A DNA stretch of 64,000 nt from Halichondria panicea (lineage: Eukaryota; Porifera; Demospongiae; Suberitida; Halichondriidae). The notes under the pieces were generated by a model. It did not search any database. It saw only the letters and a list, made by a program, of their open reading frames with translations, and was not told where the DNA came from. The translations under genes were made by a program, and so were the position numbers. The DNA lies in the NCBI RefSeq assembly GCF_963675165.1, contig NC_087391.1:2313001-2377000 (forward strand), read 5' to 3'. Positions 45,730 through 57,296 of the stretch are shown here, piece by piece (within the stretch, counting starts at the first letter, position 1; the number at the start of each line of letters is the position of its first letter).

Positions 45730-47011
45730 TTACAAAACCAATGAAATGACCCAGTAAACTAAGGTGACACACAATAAAACTGCAAATAGTTTTCTTGCAT
45801 ATCTCTGACGAACAGTTGTTCTCAGGAGGTCATAATACAGATTGCAAGCCTGTTGTCTTAGGAGACCTTTGTCACAAGAGTTATCCAACACAATGTCTGC
45901 CTTCCTGACCTTCTCAGACAGAGGCATCTGTGCATTCACTCTCTGAAGAGCCTCATCCTGGTTAAGTGAGTCTCGTGCCATCAGCCTCTCCAACTGCTGC
46001 TCCTCAGTGCTGTGTGATGTGGGGGGCATGCAGAGGGTTATATAAATGTGGTATCAGCATCATTGATTGAGTGCCAGTGCAACATGTTATGTAACTATGG
46101 TTTATTACGGGTCTATACACACAATGCATGACCAATTTTTATAAGAATCACTGTCTTATATTATATCACTGTGGCTATGAATCACAGTCTTATGTTTGGG
46201 CAATTATGTGAGGAGAATTGATACTCACCAACTAACTACCACAATCTTGTTAAGTTTCTTTGTGTAAGCTCCAGATTCATAGAGCAAGGGAGACACAAGT
46301 ATCACAAAGGATTCACCTGAATGAACACCATAATAATAATTATTATGTCCGTTTCATAAAAACAGGAACAGAACAAGAGTTGGGTCAAGCTTAAGGGAAT
46401 TGATCCTAGAAAAAAAAAAACCAGAACCTATTAAACAATGCTTTTGGAGTCTTTTTTTCATGTACCTTATAAAATTGTTGACCCTATATAAAATCCAAAC
46501 TTGAGCATAAGACTATACATGGTTGTCTACTAACCTTTCAGGAAATTCTTCAATACTTGCCATAGAATGGCTCTCTGTATGTAGGGATGAGTGAAACTGT
46601 TTAGCTTTCTTCTTTTCTCCTCATCTCCAAACACTATCTTGCCTAGTCTTGCCCTGTCTAGTTGCTCACTGCCTGGAAGAAGAATCTCACGACCAAAGTA
46701 CTCCACTATCAGCTGCCATGATGGCTTTCCTGATTGCACCACTATATTTATATGGTGTATCACATAAACATGTACGTGTTTAACTACTAGGTACAAGGGT
46801 GGTGTACGTGTAGTGACAATGATACCCTCTCGGGGTCATTCACCAGAATGTTCATGGCTATTAAATCATTGAGGTTGATTTGACCCTATATGATTTCACC
46901 TTCTCTTGCTATAAGATCAGCATCAATAATGGGAGAGCCAAGCTCCTCTAAAACAGCAGACACACTTGATTTTCCACTGGCTATTCCTCCAGTAAGCCCA
47001 ATGAGGTACAT
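45730..47011 (-). CDS. DCAKD: Dephospho-CoA kinase domain protein, 4 exons
   Basis: Exons 46900-47011, 46535-46741, 46229-46316 and 45730-46009 sum to 687 nt, 228 aa; human DCAKD is 231. The family catalyses or resembles ATP-dependent phosphorylation of dephospho-CoA, the last step of CoA synthesis. The N-terminus [17 protein letters not shown] holds the P-loop. The CoaE-type motifs [23 protein letters not shown], and later [21 protein letters not shown] and VLDNS, are all present. A C-terminal hydrophobic segment ([19 protein letters not shown]) suggests membrane anchoring, as in the animal orthologue. It is divergent from the CNIH1/2/3 gene, with 159 bp between ATGs. Confidence 0.93.
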
Positions 47012-47170
47012 GGTTCTTCCCTAAAGTGGGCGTATCATAATTTATCTTTAGTCTCCACCCTAATTAATATTGGCAGCGCTTTTTCGAGGTTATACCGCGG
47101 GCCTGTCAGAGCATTTGCTTTTCTGTTTGTTTTTTGTGTTACTCTGCATATTGAGCTAACTGGAAGAAAG

Positions 47171-49787
47171 ATGCTGGGAACAGATTTCTTTATATTTCTG
47201 CTAGTAATGATACTAGCTATTGTCCTGCTGTTCATGATGGTCTGGCATGTAAGTGGAACAAGTTAGGTGGTGACCAATTGGAATCAGTTATCTAATTAAT
47301 TTTCCTTTCCCTGATTACTGTATATAGTTGTGAATGGTTATCTTCCAGTACCACTGTATACTTTATTTTCTATACAGCTGATCATGTTGGATGAGCTCAA
47401 GAATGATTATCGGAACCCAGTTGACTTCTGTACTAACCTCAACCGCGTGAGTCGGCCGTTTAGGATAATCTGTGTGCACTATAGGGGAATTGCTGACTTT
47501 ATATACCAACAAGCGTGTGATTTATTTTTCTCAGCAAGGGGTCCATTAATTCTCTTTAAGCTTCGGCTAATGCACAACTTGACCTTTCAGTTGCAGTGTG
47601 CAAGTTTAAACACGTGTAGATTTTTCGTAACTCTGATGTGCATATAATAAGTAGATCCACTTTATCCGAGACATTACAATCGGTCTTTTTACCCCATAGC
47701 TGGTGCTTCCTGAGTATGGTATCCACATCCTCATCACAGTGCTCCTCCTGGGGTGTGGCTTTTGGTTCACTTTCATATTCAACATCCCACTCCTCGCCTA
47801 TCACATATGGAGGTCAGTTAGATGGGCACATACACAGATCGTTATTCACAATCGTTGTGACAGAAAGGATATATACCCGACTGTATACATGTTTTAGCCG
47901 CATAGATATACATGTGGCAATGCAACTACATTTAAGTTTTTATAGGGTTCTAGCCACGTTTATTGGATTTTGATTAGTGGATTTGCAGAATCAAGCTTCG
48001 TTCTACATGGCTATATTGATTGCTGTTTCGGTTCTTCACACTCTTGCGTAGCAAAATCTGTTTGTACGAAGTTGATATTCGACAGCCTCGCACTAGCTAT
48101 GGCAGCTACAAGAATGAGAAAAGAGCTGCATTCAGTGCTCTGCCTTTTTATTATTCATTGGCACTCCTGTGTAATGAATAATGGTGTTTAACTGTGCTTA
48201 ACTTCTAGTCGTATCAGACTTTCCACTGGGCCCATGGGATCCTCCCTGAATATTCGATCGACTCTTGAATTCCATCACATGTACTGTTTGAGCTCGTCCA
48301 CCCCTTTTCTCAATGTCATGCACATGTGTAATTAACCCCGCGTGTATGAGATCCTGGCAAATCCATTTCTAGCCTCCTTCACCGGCCTTCATAGAAAAGA
48401 AGGCCTGCTTGCGCATGCGCCAAATTATTGGATATTTTTTACCGTAAATTTTCCTATAATACAGAATTGATCAGAGAAAATATCCTAAAAGTCATACACA
48501 GAGCTATATAGCTAGCTAGCTAGAGACAGAGCTGTGTAGGTTTGTTGTACAGCTATTTTCTTCTGAGAATCAGTAGCAGTAGTATAGTAGACTTTCACCA
48601 AAGTTAATGTTAAATGGGCGTGGCCTGTCCATATAGGCTCTTGTCAGCTTTCACTCCGTTCAGACGATTGTCATCCATACTGTTGCAGGCTGTCAGTCTT
48701 CTGTTAACATAGCAGACTAGGGGTAGCTATCAGAGAATGCTATCCGATGGCTAGACCCCTTCAATCGAACTTTCTATCTACTTCCTTCAATCCACTTCCG
48801 TTCGTTGTGATGTCATAGTTTTACTGAGCATAATACGGTGTTATCCAAAGCCCCCAGATACCGGGGGGATATTAGCGCATGCGCAAGCAGTCGATACCAG
48901 GCCCACTTCCCTAAGTGAAGTGGGAAGTGCAGCCTGGGATCGAGGCTAATCCATTTCTTGCTACCTTGTACACAACTCTTTCTCTATTACCAAACATTGC
49001 GAAATAAAACATGCCCCAAGGCATTTAGCACTGCGATGCTTTGAGCACTCGTTAATTTAGCTGTTACGTAATAAAATACTTGCCAGGGTGTCTAAAACTC
49101 AATAATTATGTGGTGCAGCAAAATATTTATAATTACATGTAACAATAAAATAATTATTCGGAATTATTACATGTGTTTTTACATGTTACTACCTCAGTGC
49201 CCAATATTACTTTGCAGATACCTTCGTCGGCCGAGTGGGATGTCCGGTGTGGGGCTGTACGATCCCACCGAGGTCATGAACAGGGCACAGCTGTCACTAT
49301 ACACACGAGAGGGCTTTGTCAAGATCGGCTTCTATGTAGTATCATTCCTGGTCTATTTATACAAGTAAGTGAAAATTACGGCTGAGAAGAGTGTATGGAT
49401 ATTTCTAGCCTCAATAGTTATAGCTAGACCACATCTTTTTGAGGGTTGCGGCTAGGATACTATAATATTATCAGGGTGTCATACAGGGGAAAGGGGGATA
49501 CCCCCCCCCTAAAATTTGCATTCAGGTACTAGTTGGAGTCCATAGCTGGCAACTTCACATACTAACAGGGTATTGAAAAACAGTTGACCTTTTTTTAGCA
49601 ACATTTTCTAGTTACTTTTCTTATTTCCCTCCTCTACTTCAAAATCCATGTGACACCCTGATTATGTGCTTTGGCAATGTAAAGTGTTAGGCTATAATTA
49701 TGCATCGATCAAGAGTATACGTACATGCCTTTTGTATTTCTTCCTTCGTACAGTATGATGGTTGCTCTGGTAACAGCTCTCACTTAA
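47171..49787 (+). CDS. CNIH1: Cornichon family member 1/2/3 type, 5 exons
   Basis: Exons 47171-47248, 47378-47446, 47700-47812, 49218-49364 and 49754-49787 sum to 441 nt, 146 aa; vertebrate CNIH1 is 144. It is an ER cargo receptor for COPII export of membrane proteins such as TGF-alpha-type ligands; in vertebrates CNIH2/3 also modulate AMPA receptors. Conserved sequence includes LDELKNDYRNPVDFCTNLNR, LVLPEYGIHILITVLLLGC, NIPLLAYHIWRYLRRPSGMS and GLYDPTEVMN. It is closer to the CNIH1/2/3 clade than to CNIH4; which member is not decidable by eye. Intron 3 holds a 579-bp MULE-like element and intron 4 a 189-bp element. Confidence 0.9.
47945..48145 (+). repeat. Partial copy of GCCTCGAGGC dispersed repeat
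   Basis: It contains TTCTAGCCACGTT, GGATTTGCAGAATCAAGCTT and AGAATGAGAAAAGAGCTGCA segments shared with the copies at 52627-52940 and 55408-55745. It lies in intron 3 of the cornichon gene. Confidence 0.5.
48370..48948 (+). mobile_element. MULE-like non-autonomous DNA transposon, copy 1
   Basis: 579 bp bounded by TAGCCTC and GAGGCTA. An exact 9-bp direct repeat, ATCCATTTC, flanks it (48361-48369 and 48949-48957), as expected for Mutator-like insertion. Subterminal GCGCATGCGC palindromes occur near both ends. It has no transposase. It is a near copy, in opposite orientation, of 56736-57296. Confidence 0.85.
49472..49660. mobile_element. MITE with TIR CAGGGTGTCA
   Basis: 189 bp with ends CAGGGTGTCATAC and ATGTGACACCCTG, flanked by ATTAT on both sides. 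It sits in the last intron of the CNIH1/2/3 gene. A long C run lies just inside the left end. Confidence 0.75.
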
Positions 49788-50025
49788 TGGATCACGGAAG
49801 TATATCATGAACTTTAATTTTTTCAAAGAGGATTTAGGGTGAATAGTAATTATGGCTGTTAAAAATTGAGTGACGTTAACTGTTTGTACTAATCTACCCA
49901 CATTATTACTTACAAAAATGCTTGTGTCACTATTATTATTATATTAAACTGAAAACGTCACACTCACACACTATGTGCAAACTACCAATCCAAACAAAAA
50001 TTGTATAATTATACACAAGTCTCAA

Positions 50026-51079
50026 TCACCTAAAAAATTTTAGCTTCGTAATGAGAGCTTCTTCAGTAAGGTCTTCAACACTACGAAACTCAAACACCTG
50101 TTGGAGATTATAGACAAACATAATGTGAAAAATGGTGCTAACCAAGCGATTATTATGATACAAACAACTATACTGATTGAGCCGACCTTAGTGAAATTCA
50201 TTTCGTTGACAAGAGATAGTTTTGACCCGGCATACATCATCTGCAGCTCTGGTTTTACACCTGAAATTTGGAGATATAGACTGTAATAATTGTACTATAT
50301 ATGTTTTCACACACAAGCTGTTGGTACCTTCTGGGCTGACAAAGAAGAAGCAGAGAGGGTAGGACACTCGTCCATCATCATGCTTATAACAGTAGCTGTA
50401 AGCCACGTAGCGAGGTAGATGAGTAGGCAACTCCTGTACTAAGTCGTCCACACTGCAATCCTGTACAATAATATAATTTTTAGGCAAGGAAACTGCCAAC
50501 CTCACCACTATAAGGCAAGACATGGTAACCAAACATTTATTATATTATACAACAGTAGCTAAACATCGAGAAGAAAGAGTACATGGAGGTCTTTCTTTAT
50601 ATGGTACTGTGGCATCTGTAAATCAGCACTATATACCAGAATGGCTAATAAGGTCATAGAAACACCTTTACACAAACAAAGGAACTAACTTCTCTACAGT
50701 CCCTTTAACTTACCGTCAAGTCTTCTTCATCAAAGGATGTATCTTCAATTATCGTCATAGCTTTACCATCGATCTTCACTGAGGAATAAGCCTTGATGAA
50801 TAAGGCATAGATAGCCACTGTCTACGTCTATGGTTAAGGTTAGGCCTAGTAAAAGGCCACAACAAGCAATTGTAATAGGTGGTATAGTTATACTTACTGA
50901 CAATTGCAGCATTGTTTTTCTCTTTCCTGAGCCGAAATGCCTTCAACTTTGCTTTAAGGGCATCGTCAACGGTACATACTTTCAGATTTGTAGCCTGTCA
51001 AAAGAGAAATAAGAGTCTAGTGTAAAACAGGCTCTAAGCCTACACTCATTCATGTATGCGTACACACTTGACTCACCAT
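50026..51079 (-). CDS. GMFB: Glia maturation factor (ADF-H protein), 6 exons
   Basis: Coding exons 51077-51079 (ATG only), 50898-50994, 50714-50778, 50328-50460, 50187-50260 and 50026-50097 sum to 444 nt, 147 aa; vertebrate GMF is about 142. GMF is an ADF-homology protein that binds Arp2/3 and promotes actin debranching. Diagnostic blocks are [38 protein letters not shown] and [15 protein letters not shown]. The start codon is the last three bases of the first coding exon, so the rest of that exon is 5' UTR. The choice between GMFB and GMFG is a vertebrate distinction that does not apply here. ATGs are 250 bp from the divergent TARBP1-like gene. Confidence 0.92.
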
Positions 51080-51329
51080 CTCTAGTATAGCTCTTATAAT
51101 ATAGACAGATAATAATTTATGTACAGTAGCCGGACAGTAGCAAATAAAATGTACACCTAACAAGCTACGCCCATAATAAAGTGCAAAAAGTTAGGGGAAT
51201 TTGCCGATCCCTACCCGGCTACCCGACACTGACCACGTGGACTCGACTACTTTTGGCCCTTATCCCTATCAGAGTACAAGGTCTCTGTGTTTGGTACATA
51301 TATCATCTAGATCTCCACTGTCCAAGATC

Positions 51330-53555
51330 ATGGAGTGTTGGAAATCGTCTGTAGAGATAGGACTTCTTGAAGATGCTGGTATCTCCCCTCAAGATGTTTA
51401 CAAGAAGATTGTCTCCAAATGCATTAAACTTCTTCAGGACTCTACAACAGTTGAGCAGATTCCTCATAACCATTTGTTAGGATACTTGAGAATGCTTGCT
51501 CAGTACACTGCATCAAGCAAGTTAAATATTACGAGTATTTACCAATCCGTCGTTGATGGAATTATTGGACCGTACCTTCAAATTATACAGAGGTCTACTG
51601 AAACACAAATCCAGATTCTATCTCCTTGTACGACTGCTATCCAAAATCTATTGTCACTCCTTTCCTCAGATGGTGTTGCGCAAGTGTGTGTGGTGCAGTA
51701 TTTGTCTTCTCTTTTTAAAAGTGTCGGTAACAGCTTGTCTGCTCCTAGTGAAGAAACCAATTTCAACGCTCAATTTGTTTTAACTTTTGTGTCTGAAATA
51801 TTTCAAAAAATATCTGTTGAATGTTTGGAGAAGGGTGGTTCTGATTTTTCCTGCGTTTTCGAGCAGGCCTTGGGTGTATTAAAACTCAGCGATGCCAAGA
51901 TGTGTTTTGTTCTTGCAAGCTCCATCCTTCCACGTTTTATCACCTCTTTGCATACTCATAGAGCAGAGAAGATATGGTCCTTAGTCGAGGCGGTGTATTT
52001 GGGAAGAGTCAACGTCGAGCAAATCCAATTAGAATTTATCTTAACAATTCTTTGCTGTTTTCGAGATGTATTTGTCCAACATGACAAGTCTTCCCCCTTT
52101 TCCAACCCCTTTGTGCATTCTGTTCTTAGTCTTTCCCCATTGGTCGATATTCGAGTCAAAAGTACATTTTGGCGAGTGATCCAAGAAGGGCTGGTTAGTG
52201 CCAATCCTTTTTCTCGGAAGCGTTGCATGTATCTAGTTAACTGTGTGTTGCTGTCAGCCCTAGACTGCAAGACCAGTGATATTTGCTCGGAGGGGCAGGT
52301 TTTCTGGTGGGCAGCAGAAAATACTAAGCAGTTGAAAAGTGTGTGGGATGATCTCATTCTTGTCTTGGAGACTATTGAAGAGAAACAAGTAAATACTAGC
52401 CACATTCATGGATGTTTTTTTTTGTTGTGCAAACGTTTTAGTGTAGGTATATACTTTCAGTTACTCATATCTAATAATTATACCTCTTTTCCCTACAGGT
52501 ACACATTGTCAAACCTGTCAAAAAACACCTGCAGAGTGTATTAGATGCTTCAAGGCAACAGATCAATGGTACGTAAAGTTATGCACCAACTCTGGTCTAA
52601 CGTATGGGCTATACGGCATTTAGGTTATTATGCCTCGAGGCGTAGCTGCACGAAGGATACTGATTGTGTGTGTGTGTATTCTAAGTAGTTACAACTGGAA
52701 TACACACACACACGAAAACTAACAGCTTCTAGCCACGTTCTCTTAGATTTTGATTTGTGGATTTGCAAACTAAAGCTTCTTTCTCGAGTTATGGCTACAA
52801 TGAAGGCTGTTGCAGTCTCTTCAGAAGCTTTATCTGTTCGCACAAACGTTCTATTCAACTTATGAGTTAGCCATGCGCTAAAGCGCTAGCTGTTTGTTAG
52901 CTACAAGAGCCAAGAAAGAACTGCAAAGCTGGCACTGTACTGCCAGAAGCAGCCCTTGTGAACTCTTGACTTCATTGCAGATCTACCCCCTTTTACATTG
53001 ACAGGAAATGCAAAATACTAATTAAAACTTCTACATTGTACATCTATACATGCCTTGAAGATCAAGCCATCAGATAGACTTTTGTTTCATTAAGTATAAT
53101 GACTGTGTGGGTTCAGTAGTAAATGATTATAATGCAATTGAGGTTAAGCGTACATAATTATTATAGCCTCGTGGAACGGCTACTAAGCGCCACTCCAATG
53201 TAAGGGCCATGCTTCCCTTATTTTCCCACACTCCTCCCAAATTGGTTTGTTTTGTTCTATACTTGTGCGCCACTGAAAAGTCATAATTCATTTTTTGCGA
53301 TGCTATAATTAGAAGAAAGACTACTCCCAAAGCGTACTTAAGTCTATAGTGTAGTTCCGTACATGATGATACGATTGCATAATTTTGTGCTTTCCATGCA
53401 CAGATCGTCATGTGCTACACATGTCCTGGGTGCACGTAGTCCTGTCCCGTGTGTTCGACCACCATGAGGCCAAGTCTATCATACAATGGGGGGTGAGCGA
53501 GTGTTTGGGGATGGAGCTAACCAACTCACCTATTCTCTACCCGGAAAACTGGAGC
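51330..53555 (+). CDS. TARBP1: TARBP1-like protein, 5' part only
   Basis: Exons 51330-52388, 52499-52568 and 53404-53555 join in phase to 427 aa and end at a good donor (AGC|GTGAGT). The protein is a helical-repeat (HEAT-like) N-terminal region. TFWRVIQEGLVSANPFSRKRCMYL, FWWAAENT, ETIEEKQVHIVKPV and the Trp-rich MSWVHVVLSRVF resemble the central part of TARBP1, a tRNA ribose 2'-O-methyltransferase with a C-terminal SPOUT domain. No further exon and no SPOUT motif was found between 53556 and the end of the window. Either the remaining exons lie beyond 64000 across a very long intron, or the gene is broken. The ATG at 51330 gives MECWKSSVEIG. Confidence 0.65.
52627..52940 (+). repeat. Dispersed ~310-bp repeat, GCCTCGAGGC family
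   Basis: It begins TTATGCCTCGAGGCGTAGCT, then a GT microsatellite, TAACAGCTTCTAGCCACGTT, GGATTTGCAAACTAAAGCTT, CTCGAGTTATGGCTA and TGCGCTAAAGCGCTAGCT. It is the clearest copy. It lies in an intron of the TARBP1-like gene. Confidence 0.65.
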
Positions 53556-53821
53556 GTGAGTTGCACTGAGAATGGAATGTGTGTTTTGTAGCTTGAAATC
53601 ACCAAGCTTGGTCCAAGCTTGCATTAATCGATGACCTCCTACAAATCTCCACAGTATTATACTGTGGAAATTAGTTATCTTTTGCCCTGAAGTGTACTTG
53701 CAATGTCTAGCTGTTTTCGTTGGTATATGGTCCTTCAGATTATTGTAGCCAGAGATCGTGGCATTGTATGTACATGTCTAAGACCCTTCTCAATAATTAT
53801 TTCTACCATTACATTTTGTGA

Positions 53822-54010
53822 CTTGTGCTTTGCATCTCACTTGGAAGTTTGGGGCAAATAGTAAAATGCAAAAACTACTTGAGAGAAGCTTACATTTGTA
53901 AGCAAGCCATGGCACCACATATCAAAGATCTTTTCCATGTATCTCAAGATAGTTGCTTTGCATTTTCTATTTTCCTAAACTTCCAAGTGAGCTGCAAAAG
54001 TGCTTTATTA
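53822..54010. mobile_element. MITE-like inverted repeat element
   Basis: The left arm TTTGCATCTCACTTGGAAGT and the inverted right arm TTTGCAGCTCACTTGGAAGT extend to about 55 bp of pairing. The open frame across it is therefore not a gene. Confidence 0.6.
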
Positions 54011-55089
54011 TCGCTATTAGAGGTATGTGTATAATCATTAGTTGCAGGCTGACACAATCATGCTAGCTCCTTATTAGGAATTTACCAGTTCAGTGGGAGG
54101 TATACACATGCATGCAATCCAGAGGAGGTATGACCATAGAAAAATGGATTGGAAGTGCACGTCACTTGATGTCATGTTTTACTATGCTCTGTACATGCAT
54201 GTATCAGGGGCGTATTCAGTTAGGGGCTCAGGGTGCTCAAGCACCCCCCTAAGCTTACTGTAACTTGCTGGATAGCTGAGAGCTGAGCCAGCACTAGCCA
54301 GATAGAGATTTTATACTGATTGGAGACCACACCTTCAGATGTGTATGAGGTCAAATAAGTTTCCTAGGCATGCATACTGTGACTCAGGCTGTGACTTATT
54401 AAAGCTGCATGCTATATTGCTATAATTAACATGCATGTCTATTCTAAACTGACCCAACTATCACCAGCAGAGGACCTAGAAAACCCTGATCACACTCTAC
54501 CAAGTAAATGAGGACAATAATTATGCCTCGAGGGATACGGTAAATCTGATTGTGTCTGTGTGTGTGCAATGTCCATATCTTCTGATCCCATCACAAAACT
54601 TATACAAGGCGGAAAATAGTACGTAATGGTTAAAAAAAGAGATGGCGAAAGGCCATGCAAAATTATCAGAAGGAGTAACAGTGGCCGAAGGTATGCTCTA
54701 TGAGCGTAGGTCAAGTAGGTGAACAAAATTTGTAACTTTTGGTGAATTTTCATGGGCTTGTAACTAAGACATTATGGGACTAAAATTGGATATGGTTATA
54801 TAACTTATGGTAATTAAGGTATCTATTATGACAAGTTTTGTTGAAATCTGAGGGGGTGCGATTTTTGTGTGTTGAGGTTGACATGGAATATCCCTAATGT
54901 CAACAGCGGAGGGTTTTAAATTAGCACTTCAATACTCTAGTTTGGTTATTGTCAGACTGACTGCAATTTGTAGTAGTGTTTGTGTTTAAAATCTGTGTTC
55001 TGAAGGAGTACCCTATTGCCTTGAGCTATTATACGTAGGTAAGTGTGTACAGTCCTCCAACCAAAGAGAGGAAGTTTTTTTTTCACGTT

Positions 55090-55335
55090 TCAGTTTGAGC
55101 GAGGGTCCTCAGTGGTGTCGTCGCCAGGGTCTGTGCCGGTGCCCGTGTCTTCCTCCGTAGCGTCGTCCACAGTCGCTGGTTTGCTCCGTAGGTGTGCCCA
55201 GAGACGAGCTGCCCGGGTAGCCTTTGTGCCAGAGTGGGAGAGATGACGGTTGTCCAAGAGGAGATCCAGGGCTGCGTTCTGTAAGGCCCAGCAGGCCCGT
55301 GCACTCGTAGGTAGAGGGGGGGAACGACGGGGCAT
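55090..55335 (-). CDS. Small SAP-domain-like ORF, GC-rich, possibly TE-derived
   Basis: 81 aa from the ATG at 55333-55335. A SAP-like helix-extended-loop-helix pattern is visible: ALDLLLDNRHLSHSGTKATR followed by AARLWAHL. The tail is acidic and Thr/Asp-rich. SAP motifs bind DNA and occur both in chromatin proteins and in transposon-encoded proteins. Base composition is strikingly GC-rich against AT-rich surroundings, and no splice partner was found. It may be a fragment of a mobile element or an exon of an unresolved gene. Confidence 0.4.
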   Translation of the reverse strand: MPRRSPPLPTSARACWALQNAALDLLLDNRHLSHSGTKATRAARLWAHLRSKPATVDDATEEDTGTGTDPGDDTTEDPRSN

Positions 55336-55407
55336 GGTAGTCCGGAGCTCGACTTGAGAAAGCACAAAGGTAGCTTGAATGTGGAAAGGATAGCTATTCT
55401 GCATTTT

Positions 55408-55745
55408 TATGCCTGGGTGCGCTGCGCTAGCGAGGTATACGGTAGTGTGTTTGTGTGTCTGTGTGTGTGTGTGTGTAGACTGCTACAGCTGCTCAGGGAT
55501 GAATCAAGTGCAAGTAAGAGTTTCTATAGGCTTCTAGTCATGTTTACTTGGATTTTAATTCGTGGATTTGCAAAATAATGCTTCGTTCTCGAGTTATGCC
55601 TACTTGGAATGCCATTGCAGCCTTTTCAGAAGAGCACGTAGCCAAACTTGTTTACCGAGTGTTGCTACTCTACTTAGTAGTTAGCTCTGTACTAGAACGC
55701 TAGCTATTGGTAGCAAGAGTGAGAAGAGAGCTGCAAGGCTCTGCT
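55408..55745 (+). repeat. Dispersed repeat, GCCTCGAGGC family
   Basis: It matches 52627-52940 over the GT microsatellite, GGATTTGCAAAATAATGCTT, CTCGAGTTATGCCTA and GAACGCTAGCTA; the first bases are diverged. Confidence 0.6.
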
Positions 55746-56263
55746 TAATGCAGCCATTAAATTTTATACTTGAACTTTTGGCATCGATCGTTTTTAACAA
55801 AAATCATGGTCGATCATTACCCACTCTCTGAGTTTTTGCATGCAGCAAAATTAAATTGTTTATCATGTGCATAAAAGCTATTAGTAGCTTTATGTTATGT
55901 AGCTTTGGCATCTCCATCGAGGCATCAGCACCTGCGGTGCTTTCATTGAACCAGCAACTGTTGACTGAGAGATAGTTCTAATACTGATTACAACAGAAAG
56001 AAACGGCTACTGGAGATCGCTTCTCTACCAAGGTAACTGATACTGCACGTGCATGGCAACCCTACTGCGCATGCGCAGTCAATTACCTGATGCAACCACA
56101 CCCAAGAACCTCAGCCCTACTGTTGCCATTAACCATTGTTTAGTGCACTCCTAAAACACACTGTTTTGAATTTTTTTGCGAGAATTTTTGCTAATAGCCC
56201 GAGGTAAATTTCCTGGAACTTTGACAGGTTAATGGTCAAATCCGTTTTGTTTATCTATAATTA

Positions 56264-56621
56264 CCGTATTTACTTGTTTAAACGCCGATGTAAAAGCTCT
56301 GTCTTTGTCAATAAACGTCCATGTGGGACGTGGCACTGTGGGTGGAGCTGAAGTAGCACGTGAAACCAGTTGCAAGCATGGCAGCATAAAATATTCATGA
56401 CGGCAAAGAGAGAGATACTGACACATAGGGAGAAACACCATTCCTACCACTTACGATTTAAGCTGAGAGCTGTGGCAGCAGCGAAGAATAGCATAATGAC
56501 TGCTGCTGTGCAAGAAGGTGAAATAGACATAACAATAAACGCCCATTTCAAATAACCGCCCATCTCGTTTAAACGCCCCCTCTACAAATGTTGCTAGGAG
56601 CGTTTAATCAAGTAAATACAG
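56264..56621. mobile_element. MITE with TIR CCGTATTTACTTG, TA-flanked
   Basis: The left end CCGTATTTACTTGTTTAAAC and the inverted right end CTGTATTTACTTGATTAAAC bound 358 bp. TA dinucleotides flank both sides (56262-56263, 56622-56623). The interior repeats AAACGCC. Confidence 0.75.
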
Positions 56622-56735
56622 TATGCTTCCACAAACTTGAGGGAAAACGATTAGGCCACTCCAAGTCCAGTTTCTGGTCCACCGCCTGCATCAGATTGGA
56701 TTTCTATCTCATTATTTCTACTACTAGTACACATA

Positions 56736-57296
56736 TAGCCTCGATACCAGGCCGCACTTCCCACTTCACTTAGGGAAGTGGGCTTGGTATCGACTGCTTG
56801 CGCATGCGCTAATATCCCCCCGGTATCTGGGGGCTTTGGATAACATCGTATATTCTCAGTAAAACTATGGCATCACAACGAACGGAAGTGGATTGAAGGA
56901 AGTAGATAGAAAGTTCTATTGAAGGTTTCTAGCCCATCGGATAGCATTCTCTGATAGCTACCCTTAGCCTGCTATGTTAACAAAAGGCTCACAGCCTGCA
57001 ACAGTGTGGATGACAATCGTCTGAACGGAGTGAAAGCTGACAAGAGCCTATATGGACAGGCCACGCCCGTTTAACATTAACTTTGGTGAAAGTCTACTAT
57101 ACTACTGCTACTGATTCTATCAGAAGAAAATGGCTGTACAACAAACCTACAGCTCTGTCTCTAGCTAGCTAGCTATATAGCTCTGTGTATGACTTTTAGG
57201 ATATTTTCTCTGATGAATTCTGTAATAATAGAAAATTTTACGGGAAATAATTTGGCGCATGCGCAAGCAGTCGATGAAGGCCGGTGAAGGAGGCTA
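56736..57296 (-). mobile_element. MULE-like non-autonomous DNA transposon, copy 2
   Basis: 561 bp, an inverted near-copy of 48370-48948, again bounded by TAGCCTC and GAGGCTA. The flanks GTACACATA (56727-56735) and GTACACATG (57297-57305) match at 8 of 9 positions. Confidence 0.85.

Noticed and set aside
53825..54034. Possible next exon of the TARBP1-like gene
   Set aside because: The stretch is a MITE-like inverted repeat, and the needed frame has a stop right after the candidate acceptor.
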